From assembly GCF_008831285.2 (NCBI RefSeq), contig NC_045139.1, forward strand, positions 26,454,412-26,518,411: a stretch of DNA of 64,000 bases, in the 5' to 3' direction. Below are positions 24,838 to 44,300 of this stretch, one piece after another. This stretch comes from Nymphaea colorata. Its lineage: Eukaryota; Streptophyta; Magnoliopsida; Nymphaeales; Nymphaeaceae. The notes beneath the pieces were generated by a model, which was not told the origin of the DNA, searched no databases, and saw only the letters and a program-made list of their open reading frames with translations. A program made the position numbers and the translations under genes. Each line of letters starts with the position of its first letter. Positions within the stretch are counted from its first letter, which is position 1.

Positions 24838-25250
24838 TCGAGCGGGTGAAATTTCACCCGCTCGAAAGTCCGAGCTCCGAGCTGTGAGCTCGGACTTTTG
24901 AGCGGGTGAAATTTCACCCACTCACTTTATCGTAAACGGGGTGAAATTTCACCCCGTTTGATGGTTTTTGCGTCGGGCGAGTGAAATTTCACTCCGTCCG
25001 TACATATTTCAACCCCTCCACCAAATTTTTGGGCAATCAAACGGGCCCTAATGAAACTGTTTGATGATGAAGTTAAATTTCGTGGGGAGGGTGAAATTTG
25101 TATGAACAGTAAAATTTCACCCATCTCACAACGTATCAAACCTCGTTTTACGTTAAAGCGTTCACCCGCTCGAAAGTCAGAAGTGTGATCACCCGCTCAA
25201 AAGTCCGAGCTCACACCTCGGACTTTCGGGTGAAATTTCACCCGCTCGAC
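24838..25250. repeat. cluster of GGGTGAAATTTCACCC palindromes, probably nested short inverted-repeat elements
   Basis: Perfect or near-perfect palindromes occur at 24844-24859, 24904-24919, 24934-24959 (26 bp, AAACGGGG...CCCCGTTT), 24979-24994 (GAG..CTC variant) and 25228-25243. 24838-24874 and 24885-24920 also form a longer hairpin with CTCGAAAGTCCGAGCTC arms. A related half-site occurs at 25080-25125. The flanking CAAACGGGCCC and TGTTTGATGATG resemble termini of plant inverted-repeat transposons. Confidence 0.6.
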
Positions 25251-27479
25251 CCTTTCTTATGACCTTTTCGACGCATCTCCTCGTTTCACCCCTCTCCTCT
25301 CTCAGAGCCTCTTTTCTCTTGCTCAATCCTTCCCCTCCTCTCTTGCTCGCTCTTTCCCCTTCGTCGCCTCTTCCCCTCTCCTCTCTTGCTCTCTCCTTCC
25401 CCTCCTCTCGCAGAGCCTCTCTTCTCTTGCTCTCTCCTTCGCCTCCTCTCTCGCTGACCTTTTCCCCTTCGTCGCCTCTTCCCCTCTCCATCTCTCCAAG
25501 CTGAAAAATTTGGGAATAGGTGGCTTCCTAGAATGGCCGCATCGATCATCACTGCTGCCTACTATTGCCTCCATCACCGATCTCGTTGATGTTGGGAGCG
25601 AGAGGGCCAGGAGCAAGGCGAGCGCGTTACTCTCCATCTTGGGCGTCCAGGATAGCCTTCATCCCCTCTCTGACGGGTCGAACTATTAATGATTCTTTGT
25701 TGGTATACTTAATTTGGACGAATTATGAATCTTCTTGTCTAGTTTTCACGTCTTCTATATAGTATCTGTACATTCACTCAGGCTCACACATTTGATAATT
25801 GTTATTGTATAATTTTCTTTCTGAAGAAATGAAAACGTTTTGGTTCATATAGTTTCTCTGAATTCTTATTGATTTTCTGCGTATACTTGTTCCTCTTATT
25901 GTTCTGAAATCCTTGGACGGTTAATTCTATTTCTTGATATTGGATTGAAATTAGTTCCTTTATACGATGTTTCAGTGAAATCCTTCTATTTATCATTCTA
26001 ATTTTCCTAATTTAGGGGCACATGATTATCAGAAACTTTTTAAGACCTCACAATATTCTGATCGTTGATCTATGCGCTTCTGTCGTGCATCCGGATGCTT
26101 ATAAGAAGGTTGCTCTCTCTTTGCAGGAAATCAAACTTTCAATGACAACCATGTCTTCATTCCTAACCAATTACATGTTTACAAACTATAGTGGTAGATG
26201 CCGAAGCTTCATTTCTTGGAATATTTTACTGTATATTTTTATGGTGTGTCGTTAATTTTCATATGACGAACGCGGAAGATACAATTAGGTAAAACAGAAG
26301 CTTATTCAGATCTGTTGGTGTTTATAGCAGTAGAATCAATTCCTGTTTTCATTTGCTTTCTTGTGGCAATGTTTCATGCTGAAGTTTACTGACAGATTTC
26401 TTGGTCGCTCCAAATTTTCTGTCGTTTCTCGCACCAACTTCATACTGTTGGATTTGATTGCTCCTAATGATAGTCTACCTCATTGGGTGGAACGATTGTG
26501 CAGCTTCTTTTGTTTCTTTTTGATAAACAGAGATAATGTTGCTCTCCTTTGTGAATTTCGCTCTTCGCAGCGACAAATGGTTCATTATCTTCCTAACTAA
26601 GCCCCTTCCCCATCTTTTTGGCAGCCAATCACCACGGTAAGAAACATTGTTTACCAAAGGCCTTATATAAGGTAAGGTGTCCTATCGTCAACAAGAGACA
26701 GAGATGCATGAGCCGCAGGTCGGTTTGATAAGCCTGGTCTTGGTACCTCAGCATGACAGTCATGATCTTATCTGCAGCTGATGATGTTTGTGAGCATTGT
26801 GTGCTCCTGCCATCAACCTAATCACCTGTGTAATTTGTTGTCCGAGATTGTGGTTTGATCTTTGTGTTGTGGGGCATCTGGTGAGCTGAGGCAAAATTTT
26901 TCCACCTCCATCTCTGGTGCTCTTCTTTGCACCTCTATTACCGATGGTTCACATTTTACAAGAATCACCTTAATTCACAATGTGACATTTAAAAACTTAA
27001 GGAGAACCTGGAAGAACTGAAGGAGAAAAAGGGTGTAAGAGATCAAAGAAGAGAGACTCACCGCCGGTGGTTCGGTCACCGGTGGAGGACAAACTTCCAA
27101 CTCCACAACATCACCCACTAGTGGTCTGGCCACCATTAATATGCAAAATTTTGTCCACAAGCTTGAGGGAGGGGAAAAGTCGAGAGGCAAGAACTGATAA
27201 GAAAAAAGAGAGAAAATGAGTTAAACAAGGAGGGAGAATCTTTTTTTTTTTTTTATTGGGGTTGAAGAACAAAAACTCGTTTAATTGTTGTTTTGAATAG
27301 TGGTGGGTTGTGGGGCTGTGACTTGTGTCTCGTGGAGCTACCCCATATAACTAGACCCACATCCAACCACTGAATTAAGGTTTCAAAGTAGGCTTCCTGG
27401 GTCATACACCCCACGTAGGCCTCATGTATCTCCACCCATGAACAGAAAAATATTGAATACTAGAGACCAATGGTCATCT
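25251..27479. other. pyrimidine-rich then AT-rich sequence without recognised gene
   Basis: 25259-25500 is a CTCTTCCCCTC-rich tract giving artefactual Arg/Glu or Ser/Pro frames. 25565-25760 has a short frame with no domain. The remainder has only short unrecognised frames. Confidence 0.4.
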
Positions 27480-28510
27480 ACAGTAGTATATATAAGATTA
27501 TGGCAATGGCGATTGTCCAAAGAATGCAAGACATTCTTACGAGGGCTATCAATGGGAAGCAAGGTACATTCTTATAAAGTAGAGTCATTCATGATCAGTT
27601 CACTTTGATCAATGATGTGTAGGACTAGTTCAAGAAGGGGAAGTAATAGAACTAAAAATTGACCTCTTTGGTGCATACAGCAGACTCTCTTGGAGCTTCC
27701 TGGAGAAAATAATGGTGATTCTAGAATTCCAAAAAGATTGAGTTAGGAGAATTATGGCATGTGTGACTTTGGTATCGTACCCAAACCTAATCAATGGGAA
27801 TGAAGTCTATAATTTTAAGAGTAAGATAGAACTCTACCAAAGAGACTTTATGATTTGTTACCTTTCATAGTTGTTGTGGAAGCTTTTACGACAAGGCTAA
27901 CGGCGAAGGTGGAAGACCAGAGTATTGGCATCTCTAGAACCCTAAGACCATCAAAGGGAATTGCTTTTATCCTATTTGTAGATAATGTGTTGTTATTTAG
28001 CATGAGTAGCAGCCAATCTGTGAGAGACATTGAGGACTTCTTCCAAGCACTAGAAATTCATGTTGTACTGACAAAATCATTAGAGAAAGTCTAAACTAAT
28101 AGCTATTAACATTGATGCATGCAAACTAGCTAACATTCTAAGGTGGAGTGTGGAAGAGCTTCTCATAACATACTTAGCACTGGCCCATCCTTCCATGACG
28201 AGCTCACTGTAGACAATTGCAAGAATTTGGTTGACAAACTTGAGAGGGAAATGGAGAAATGACATGCAAACATGCTACTTATGGTGGATGTGTGTGCCTT
28301 ATTAACCACAATCTTTAAGCTAACCCCATTTACTGGGTACAAGTATATCAAATCATAAAAGAAGTTGTCTTGAAAGTGGAGAAAATCATGATGCAATTCT
28401 TATGGGTTAAAGTAGGTGGTGACCAGAAAAACTGCATTTGATCAAGCGGGACCAGCTTTGAAAGCCCAAAGAGGAAGAGGGTGTGGGATTGCGTCCACTG
28501 AAATAGAAGA
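27480..28510 (+). mobile_element. degenerate L1-type LINE reverse transcriptase
   Basis: Frames in series read IVQRMQDILTRAINGKQGTF, then SRLSWSFLEKIM with a following SYPNLINGN (27680-27800), corresponding to the RT fingers/palm. Next come IAFILFVDNVLLFSMS (27955-28005, replacing the usual F-A-D-D-x-L-L-F) and KSLEKV. 28080-28510 contains remnants of the thumb, including HLIKRDQL and PKEEEGVGLR. The catalytic Asp-Asp is reduced to Val-Asp and stops are frequent, so it is long dead. Ends are not defined. Confidence 0.65.
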
Positions 28511-31088
28511 TTGGGTTTGGACCAGCTAGGGTTGTGCATGGTCTTGTATTCAAGACAATGTGAAATAGAAGATTGGGAATGGAGAGAGGGTGAAGTTTTG
28601 AAATAGAGAGATGGTCGAATAGTTTGAGCATGAGTGGGGTTATGGGTGACATGTATGGAAACATAGTTGTTGATTGTCTCTTAATCTGCCAAAGCTGAGG
28701 AGAAAAATATTTGGTGAACCATTTCCTAAATGTGCATCTTGTAAGTAGACTGTACCAAGTTTCCTTTAGTGAGACGATGGATGCAATTATCTTCGACCAA
28801 ACCAAAATCAAAGCAACACTATAGTATCCATGTTTCTAATATAATATGGCCATGGTGCAAAAAAATCATTCCTGACGATAAACTGGACGGAGGTGGATAA
28901 AATGTTGTGGCCCAATTTGGATCTCAGATGTATCGATGGATGTGAGGTTATAGAGGATTATCTAGCAACTTATGTCCTAGAGGTGAAGAGTTATGCAGGC
29001 ATTTACAGCAAGATGGAGGATGAGGGGAACTTCACCAAAATAGCGATGCTGTTTCAAAGTGCTGAAGTGGAAGTGGTGTGTGGATGTATGTTTTTGTAAA
29101 AAAATCACATTGATATATAGCAGTTTTTTCATGAAGTGGGTTATATGTTATGGGCCACAACAAAGGATCATGTGTTATGGGCTGCAAATGACTAAAATGT
29201 TCCATTGGATAAGTAAGAAAACCTTTCCTTATAGGGGCAAGCAGAACCCTGAAAGCTTTTTGCTTATAAAATTGCTAAAATATCCCTATGATAAAAGATG
29301 GGAACATGTCATAACATGGAAAGCACCCTCGTTTTTTCAAGAGAGAAATATGTACCCGTCAAAGGAGGAATAAATTAGTTTCCTTAATTAGATGCCCGTC
29401 TGATATGCTTAAATGGATGGCGCAGATGCTTTCTACTAAGTATGGTAAATGAGGGTTTTAAGAATTGAAAATTCAATCTCATTTTATATCGACATGATTT
29501 CAATCCATCCCAGTTCCTTGAACACTTTTCACTAATCTCTCTCAGATAAAATTCCAAAAAAATCAGGAATTAGGAAAAAAAAGTGAACGACAGACTGAAA
29601 TAATTATATTGTAGGAAATCAATGGGTCACATTTGTTCGCATTTATGAGAAATCATGCTGCTTTCCTGAATTGAAATTAAGTTCGCATTTTTTTTTTTTG
29701 CAACCTAAAAATGCAACAAAAATAATGGTTTTTCATCACCAATAACCATAGATGGAGGAGAGGAGAAGATGGCCTGAGCTGTCAAGAGTGCAGTATAAGG
29801 GATGATGGGATTCCTGCTAACATTGGTAAGAGGATAACGAAGTATAGAGAAGCTGATAACAGATGAAATTGAACATGGTAATTTTGCAGTTGGCTTATGG
29901 GGCTCTGGAAGAGATCGACTTTTGGGGACAAAGTAAAAGGGTAATTTTGCAGTTGCCTTATGCGGCTCTAGAAGATATCGCTTTAGGGGACAGCGTTCTT
30001 GCTCCCTATCTTGGTTTTTCTTGATTGCCCTGTAACTGGCTGATGCTTAGTATCCCTCTGTGACCCTTGGTTTCGTATTTTGTGTACAGGTTTTTTTCCA
30101 TGAAGTGGTCTTTCGGTTTGTTTTTTGTGTTGATTGCTGCAGTATATAACCATTTCATTGGAATAAAGGTGGGGAGCCTGCTTTCAGCAGATGTTCATTG
30201 GAAGTAAAAATCATGCCTAAACCGTAGTCACTACTACGTCCAAGGCATCATTTATTGACCTTCAATTTGCTGCGGTCTTTTTATATGCAAGTCCTTAAAA
30301 TTTAAGCACATATATGCAACAAAAGTCTCACAAGGAAAAGTGCCCCCTATCATGATGCTCCAGTAATTATGCATCAAATCTGCAGATACAAACTGACCTA
30401 CCTTTCAGGAAATGTGACTCTCTCAAAATGCAGACTCCCCTGAGTTGTTCCAACATTTCTGAGTATAAACAATTGAAAGATAAAGAGAGGAGTCAGGGTG
30501 TTGAGGTTGACCGTTGAACAAGTTCTAATTCTATAAATCTGTTCCCATAGTTACAGTGTTAAAGACTTGCTCGGAATAAGCCTCCCAGGTCGAAAGGCCT
30601 GTCAAATGATTTGGCCCTCGAAAGTTTCTTTGCCATCAAGAAGACCGAAAAAAGGCGACACACAAAGGGCTCCGAGACTGCGGTCTCAATACAGCTATAA
30701 ACGGTACAATGAAACAGCTCAAAATACCCGACCAATATGAGAAGTTTCACTACCAAATGCAATGTAAAAGCATTCTTTCATACGTCGATCAGCATGATGA
30801 GAGGAGTGTCTAACTAAGTAAAATACAGATTCTCCATCGACAGACTACGCTACCAAAAAAAGTAGCTCTTTTGCCCCAGAAGAGCAGTTTTTACATACGT
30901 CCGACCATTAAAAATCCAGCCAACCTGAATAATCCTTCCCTTTTTGCAGTACCAACTTACGTTTCAGCAAGAAAAAAATACAAAATGGAAAAAAATTTCT
31001 CCCGAATAGGTCTCTAAAATGTCAAGGATGAGTATAATACAGGCATCAAGATGCTTCTATGTCAAGGGAAAGCCTCTACGAAACTGCA
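28511..31088. other. no gene recognised
   Basis: Contains a 63-bp imperfect tandem duplication beginning TAATTTTGCAGTTG at 29879 and again at 29942. Otherwise AT-rich with short frames. The part just below 31089 would be 3' untranslated or downstream sequence of the mL59-type gene. Confidence 0.4.
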
Positions 31089-37262
<6,174 letters not shown>

Positions 37263-37264
37263 GC

Positions 37265-37297
<33 letters not shown>

Positions 37298-38350
37298 CCC
37301 CCTCTCACTAGTCACTCCCTGCAACTTTACCATCGGGCCAAAGGGCAAACAGATCGGATAGAAACAACATGTTAGATCTGTATCCGAACGCGAAAATAGT
37401 AACACCTTCTTCAGAGGTTCAAAATCTCATAATTGAGGTTATCACACGACGTGAGCGATTAGTCTCGAGTGGCATGTGGAACCAGCTAGTTCATGGTTTG
37501 AACACGTTCTGACTCGTATTTTTCTCATCCCAAACTCAGTTCAACAAGCTTGCGCCGACATAGCTCACCGGGTCTAATGAGTTACAGGGTATGAATATGT
37601 GGTGGTCGTTCAAACTTTGGTCCTCCTTACATACTGCCTCCTAACGTATTCATATGCTTTAATCTATTGAGTCATTTTATGCCATATTCACTTATAGTTT
37701 TAAATTTATGTCACTTGCTAATATGATCTCACCATCTTGAACTTAAGCTTGAATCGAGTTCCCAAAATCGGCTTACCATATAAATTGAACAGATCACGAG
37801 TCAGAACAAGCCATATTTATTATCAAACGACCACAGCTGACTCATGACAAACATGAGCCAAAGTTTGAGGGCACTCCACGCATTGTTCAATTTGGCTCAT
37901 TTTACGACCCCAGTTTCAGGAAATGCACTTGAGCTAAGTTACAGAAGCCAACCCGTACGTAAGGCGAAAAATGGAAACAGTGTCACATAAGAGGGCCTTC
38001 AAAAAAAAATTATATATAATGAACTACAACTTCTAGTTAAGAATGTGTCATCGTACCCTTCTGTCTCAACAATATTCCTTTTATACATCAAGTGGCCGAG
38101 TCAGGAATTCCATAATGAACAATCTGTATCAGAGTTAGGCGAGCACAGGCCAACAATTCTGACACAGGAACAGAAACCAGAAAATGTACACCAGCGCTTG
38201 GGTAATGATCGGGAAGATCCCAAAAGGTTAACAGCTGAGCGAACCCGCATCACATATCAGACTGCTCTCTCTCCTAATTGTGCATATTCTTTTCAAAATC
38301 TCTCTCATTATCACTAAATCAGAAGAGGCAATCATGACGTCCGAGTCTTC
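37263..38350. other. intergenic between mL59-type and GT92 genes
   Basis: Holds the (GA)n/(TG)n-rich 5' leader region of the mL59-type gene on the minus strand (37263-37300). 37430-37870 then has ACTCA/GAGTT-rich decayed transposon-like sequence. No other gene is seen. Confidence 0.45.
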
Positions 38351-41272
38351 TCATGTTCCCCTCAATAGATCATCATCCACAGCTGGCGGAGACAGTGGAG
38401 GCACTGCTTCCGGTAAAGCATCAGTCATTGCCAAGGTTCTCCGAGAAGCTGCTTGGTAGCTACCCCCTCTGTTCATGGGTTTCAAAGGAAGTGTCTTGCG
38501 TCCTGCCCTTATATTTGGTACCTCAGATATGTTGCTGCTGTGCCCTATGGATGATAAGAATTTCTCCTTTGATATTGAGTTTTTAGTAGACTCAAGTAAC
38601 GCCTTGAAAATTCCAGACTCTCTCAAGCCTTGAATTATAACCTGCCAAGTCAACAATAAAAATAAATGTAAGAAAATTATCAATGTAGAAAATTAGAAAC
38701 AGAGCTGGCTGCCCAATTGCAAGGCATAGTGAAATATGACAGCATTTAATGTCATTGCTAAAACAAGTAAACAAGTGAGACCAGTGAGCCTTTTTGAGCT
38801 TCTCCACTTCCAGTGTGTCTGGAGGCACAGCAATGGGAGACCAGGCTGTTGGACTTGCTTTTCCAATTCCTGAGGTTGAGGCTACTTGTTTTGTTCCACA
38901 TAGGCAAAGGGTAAGTCTTTGGATAGGTAACTTCACATTCTCACCTAGGTCACAATATTAATACCTGTCAACTTTTTGTTACACAGCTTAATTTTGACCC
39001 AAATGGGACTTTTTACACAACCCTCTTTGAGGACAATCAAATAGATATGTATGAGCTATTCGGGTTGAGACTACAGCCTCCAAGTTGTACATCAAACCAG
39101 GCATGACAAACCTGAGCTAGGTCTGATCACAACTCCAATTAATATCTAGTTTTCTGAAAAAACATGAAACTAAAATTTCATGAGGGCTGGTTTTATCTTG
39201 ACTGGACCTCCTGGATCCAGTATCAGCAAAGCTTCTAAACTAGATAATGTCTGGTGCATTGTAGGTCCAACTAGTTGACAACCCTATAGTGGGGGCACAA
39301 GTGGTAGGCATCTTTATCTCAAAACTGTTGTCCATGGCAAAGCCGCAAAGGAGCTGCGATACTAGAATTCCAGGTCCTGCAGATGAAGGATATAAAAAAT
39401 ATTTTCTTTTGCCTGGTAAACTATTTACTGTCTTGCCAATTGATTTTCAAAGCACCAGAAAAAGTTATTGAGACGTATCAAGAAAGCTCCAGTGGCCAAC
39501 AACATAGAAAAATGAAAAGACGTCATGTGCAACTTACCATAGGAGCAGAGATTCGTGTCAAGATACCCTTTCTCAGAAGCTTTATTTTCAAAGCTTGATC
39601 ATTCCAGACTACATGTTCTCGATACCTTAAATAACAGAAAAAGACAAAAATCAACACCAGTAAGAAGAGTCTGTCTGATCCAAGCATTTCTTTTTCTATA
39701 TCCTAGTATCTTGCCATTCAAGAGCACATGCATGGGTAACCCATATTTCAACAATATGCTGGTAGTGACTATGAGAGCAGTTTCCCAAATGCACATGCAC
39801 CCATTTGGTGCCTATATCCAGACAAAAATTTATTCTATTTAACAAAGTGCATATCTGGCACCACGAAACAAAATTGCGTCACTCTGACAAGTCTATGATA
39901 CCATTGAAGCATCTCCCCTTCAGTTGCAGTTGAAGCAATTATGAATGCCTGCACCAGAGAGACGAAGAAGACAGTCAAGGGAGGAAACAATCTGCTACAG
40001 AAAAATTAACAGCTTCCCTCTATCAGATACACCAAAAGAAACAATCAGAACCACTTAAGCAACTTCTTTAAACACTTTCTAACACATATCATCATTATTA
40101 AAAAAGACTGCGCCTCAAGAATAGAAAACTTCCATGACACTAACACTTCAAGCCTTAACCCCACTCATGTTGCAGATGTCACATTCACCATTGAACGGAG
40201 TGACATCCATCTGATGCAGAGGCTTAATGACCATATTTGTGTCATGATGGTCAAATTTGATCTTTCCTATCCAGATCGAGACTTTCTCTAGTGAGTTTAT
40301 TATTCTGTAACTTTAAAGAATTACCTACATAATGCATAGCATCACCCTCAATGATGCTAGTATGCATGTGATGGTCTGAAATTTTAGTTTGACACCCTAG
40401 AATGTCATTTATAACCAAAAAAAACTCAGACCATCTGTTCAGCTTGCAGTCAGACATTAAATTAGTCAGCAACTCTGCACGTACCATATTAACACAATTA
40501 TTCCATTATAACAACAATTTCAATTTTCACATTCACTGTCACCAACAAAGTTCAGCTCCAACAATTGGCAACCTTGCAATGACAACCATTATAATATAGA
40601 CATTCCAAATGGGCCCGAACATGGACAAGGGTAGTTGCTCACAATTCAATGCTGTATATACACCTTAGCAAAGGAATCTCTCACAGTGATAGACCACAAC
40701 CACAAGGTAATTGTTGGTCTCTCTTTTCCCCTGTTAAATGTCTTAGACATCTTAAGCATGATCAATTTTGAGATTGCGAACTTGAGTAAACTTGTGGACT
40801 GTTGATGACAAAATGACTTAATTAATCTTGAATGATATTCCATTAATTATTTGTATAGGCTGATGAGAAATTCTAGAGCAATTGGCTTACCAAAAACTCT
40901 ATCTAGAGCACTGGTCACTGCAGAAAGCTTGAACAGTTCAATGGTTAATGGTTTTCCTCTTGACAAGATAAATACTCAATTGAATCTCAAAAAAAGGGGC
41001 CACCTGAAAAAATCAGTAAAAGGAAAAGCCATTTCACTCACTATTGCTGAGGCTCCGAGAGAAGAGAATCCACAAGCCACAAAGGTATTGACCATTCAGG
41101 TAAACCCTCTCTTCCTATTGGCCTGAGACAAGGTTCAATTCAAACGACCTTTGCATACAGAAACTCCATATCAGGCCCTTTGGCAAAGGGCAAGTGGCAC
41201 ATTTAAGCCTGGTTCTCATGGGTGCCCGGTGCTGGTGTAGCACCTCCTAGAAAAACTTGGGTTCAGGTGTGG

Positions 41273-41317
<45 letters not shown>

Positions 41318-44300
41318 AACACAGACTACTTTTTATAACCAACCTCTTATTGTAACAAAAGAGAATTTGCAATCAAAAACTAAAAAGAGAAAAGAGTTTT
41401 ATGAAAAAGTCCAGCATGTCGCTTACATTCTCATGGCTGCTTGCATTCTCCCACCACCAGGTATTTTCTCTCTTCTTGCTCCTCTTCCTCCTCCACTTCT
41501 TTCTTACTCAGTTCTCTATCCTTTCTCTTCCTCTTCCCCTTCTCTCTCCTCCTCCTGCTCTTTCATCCTCTGTTTTTCTTTTTCTTTTTCTCTGGTGATG
41601 ATCGCACCCAAGCAGCACCACACCCCCATGCCACCGGCCATGTTGCATCATAGGCCTGGTCACTTGTTTCATTGGAAGAAACAATAGGACAGGCAAATAG
41701 GTTTGGTTTCTAAGAAAGGTCCATGACAAAACGTGACTGGGTATTGCAGCTTGTGCAACAACTAATCCTGTGTACTTTGATCAATTGCAGATTGAGCACT
41801 CTATCAAATAGGATCTTTCTAATAGTTCATAAATTCTTGTCACCTTTGATGTGGTAAATTCCTTAATTTTCCTTTTTGTTAAAAGGGAAAGCAAAAGTTC
41901 TCCAAGAAGAACTCATTCATACTCATCATGGGTCAAGATTATTCAGATATAAAAGCGCAATCTGGCATATTTCCATGGTCTTTGGGATGTTCTAAGCTGT
42001 TATAAATTGGCATATCAGCACGCAATTTGTAAGAAGTATGTAACAATTTTATCCTAATGTAAGAAGTATCTAACAATTTTATCCTAAACTAAGAAGTATC
42101 TAACAATTTTTGTCCTCAGCCCTAACATAGTTCATCAAGCATATTGAACACAAAAAATCACAAAAGCATGCATTTCTGTCTTGGAGAGAAAACAGAGAAG
42201 GCGAAAACTGAGAAGGCAAATAGGTTTGGTTTCTAAGAAAGGTCCATGACAAAACATGACTGGGTATTGCAGTTACTTTGATCAATTGTGGATTGAGCAC
42301 TCTCTATCAAATAGGATCTTTCTAATAGTTCATAAATTCTTGTCACCTTTGATGTGGTAAATTCCTTAATTTTCCTTTTTGTTAAAGGTCCATGACAAAA
42401 CATGACTGGGTATTGCAGCTTGTGCAACAACTAATCATGTGTACTTTGATCAATTGTGGATTGAGCACTCTCTATCAAATAGGATCTTTGTAATAGTTCA
42501 TAAATCCTTATCACCTTTGATGTGGTAAATTCCTTAATTTTCCTTTTTGTTAAAAGGGAAAGCAAAAAATTCTCGAAGAAGAACTCATTCATACTCATCA
42601 AGGGTCAAGATCACTCAGATATAAAAGCGCAATCTGGCATATTTCCATGGTCTTTGGGATCTTCTAAGCTGTTATAAATTGGCATATCAGCGCGCAATTT
42701 GTAAGAAGTATGTAACAATTTTATCCTAATGTAAGAAGTATCTAACAATTTTTGTCCTCAGCCCTAACATAGTTCATCAAGCATAGTGAACACAAAAAAT
42801 CACAAAAGCATGCATTGTTGTGTGGAGAGAAAACAGAGAAGGCGAAAACTGAGAAGCCCTTTACCAGATGAAGGGACAAAATTCCACGAGCATATATCTG
42901 CAATCAATAACACAATAAAGACAGATTTCTTGGATGTATGATGTATCTTGATTTTTATTTTCAGTTGTTTCCTGAAGGAATTAGTACTTCAAAACCCAAA
43001 TGCAGAACTAGTGAAAGATCATAGTCATGCAAACATTCTACAGAAGTATGAAACAGGAGCAATGCTAGTTCTTCTTGCAATATTTCTGTGGTAAGGTAGA
43101 GAATCAAAGTAAAGCAAATCAAGCAGACAGTATGAATAAGGGAACAACCAAATGACAAAAGGAGCTTACAGATCTATCAAACTCCAACATGAAACATCTC
43201 TTGACATCCTCCTTAGTAGGTTTGCAACCACAACGGTCACGTCTAGAAGTAAGGTCTGAGAATTTGGTATAAGTAAAATGCAGAACGGCAGCCTCATCCA
43301 GCTTAACTTCACTAAAAAAGAAATTGCAGTATAATGTTGCATAACAGTCAGTAGCCAGCGAAAAGTTAACAAGGCATCAACCAACTTAAGAAAAAACTAT
43401 GTCCTCTGATGATAACAACTAGGAAAATCTTACTTTGGTGTCTTCATATAATTATGCCATCTATGTGCCCCATTAGGACGAAGATGGTCTTGGATGCGAG
43501 CAGCGGATTTTCCATTGCCATAAGTCAAAAAGTAATTAGGATTACCACGTGTAGCTTCCTTATACATCCCAAAGTATGTTTCCTTTAAAAGGTGATCATA
43601 GTTCTTCTTGAACATGGACACCTAAAGGCAAATATGTGAAGGCTTTAGAGTGGATCAGACAAAATGACATGTCCAATAATCAGATGGAAAGGCAACTGAA
43701 ATTCAAAGTTACAGAAAATGCTTGGTTGTGTGTCATACTTGCAAGCAGGAAAATAATTTAACTGTCCACAGAGAAGAAAAATATGTAGCAGCAAAGAAAA
43801 AGGTTAGAAATTCCCCAACCACCTCCAAGAAAGAAAATTTATAAAACAGTGCATACTGCTCTATAATTTTAACTAATTATATATAAAAAAGAATTCCCAC
43901 TTGAAGGGGTGGACCATGCTTTAAAGCAGCAGAGGTCGAATCTGACTGGTAAACCCAGGGCTCATCGCATGCTTTCTTGCTGTGTTGTCAATATCAGACT
44001 TTCATTCAGGTCTAAGCATGGGCTCATGACTGAAAACTCTACATCTTTTTAAACAGGTTCAGGAGGAAAACAGATTGTTTCTCAAATAACCCACTTGAAT
44101 AGACCCAAAATATGACCAAGCCCACCATAATGGTTCAGGTGTCAGTTCTCATTCAGGTACAGAATTTAGGTATCAAACCAGACAAAATATTTAACTATAA
44201 GCACTTGAACAGGTGAATTAGTAGTTAGATTCAAACCGAGTACAAAAATGACATAACAATATCAGGCTACTACGTCACACAAGCAATGGCTTGTGTAGAG

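Noticed and set aside
25189-25637. Overlapping Arg/Glu-rich and Ser/Pro-rich frames on both strands
   Set aside because: They come from a CTCTTCCCCTC low-complexity tract; no domain and all frames are equally open.
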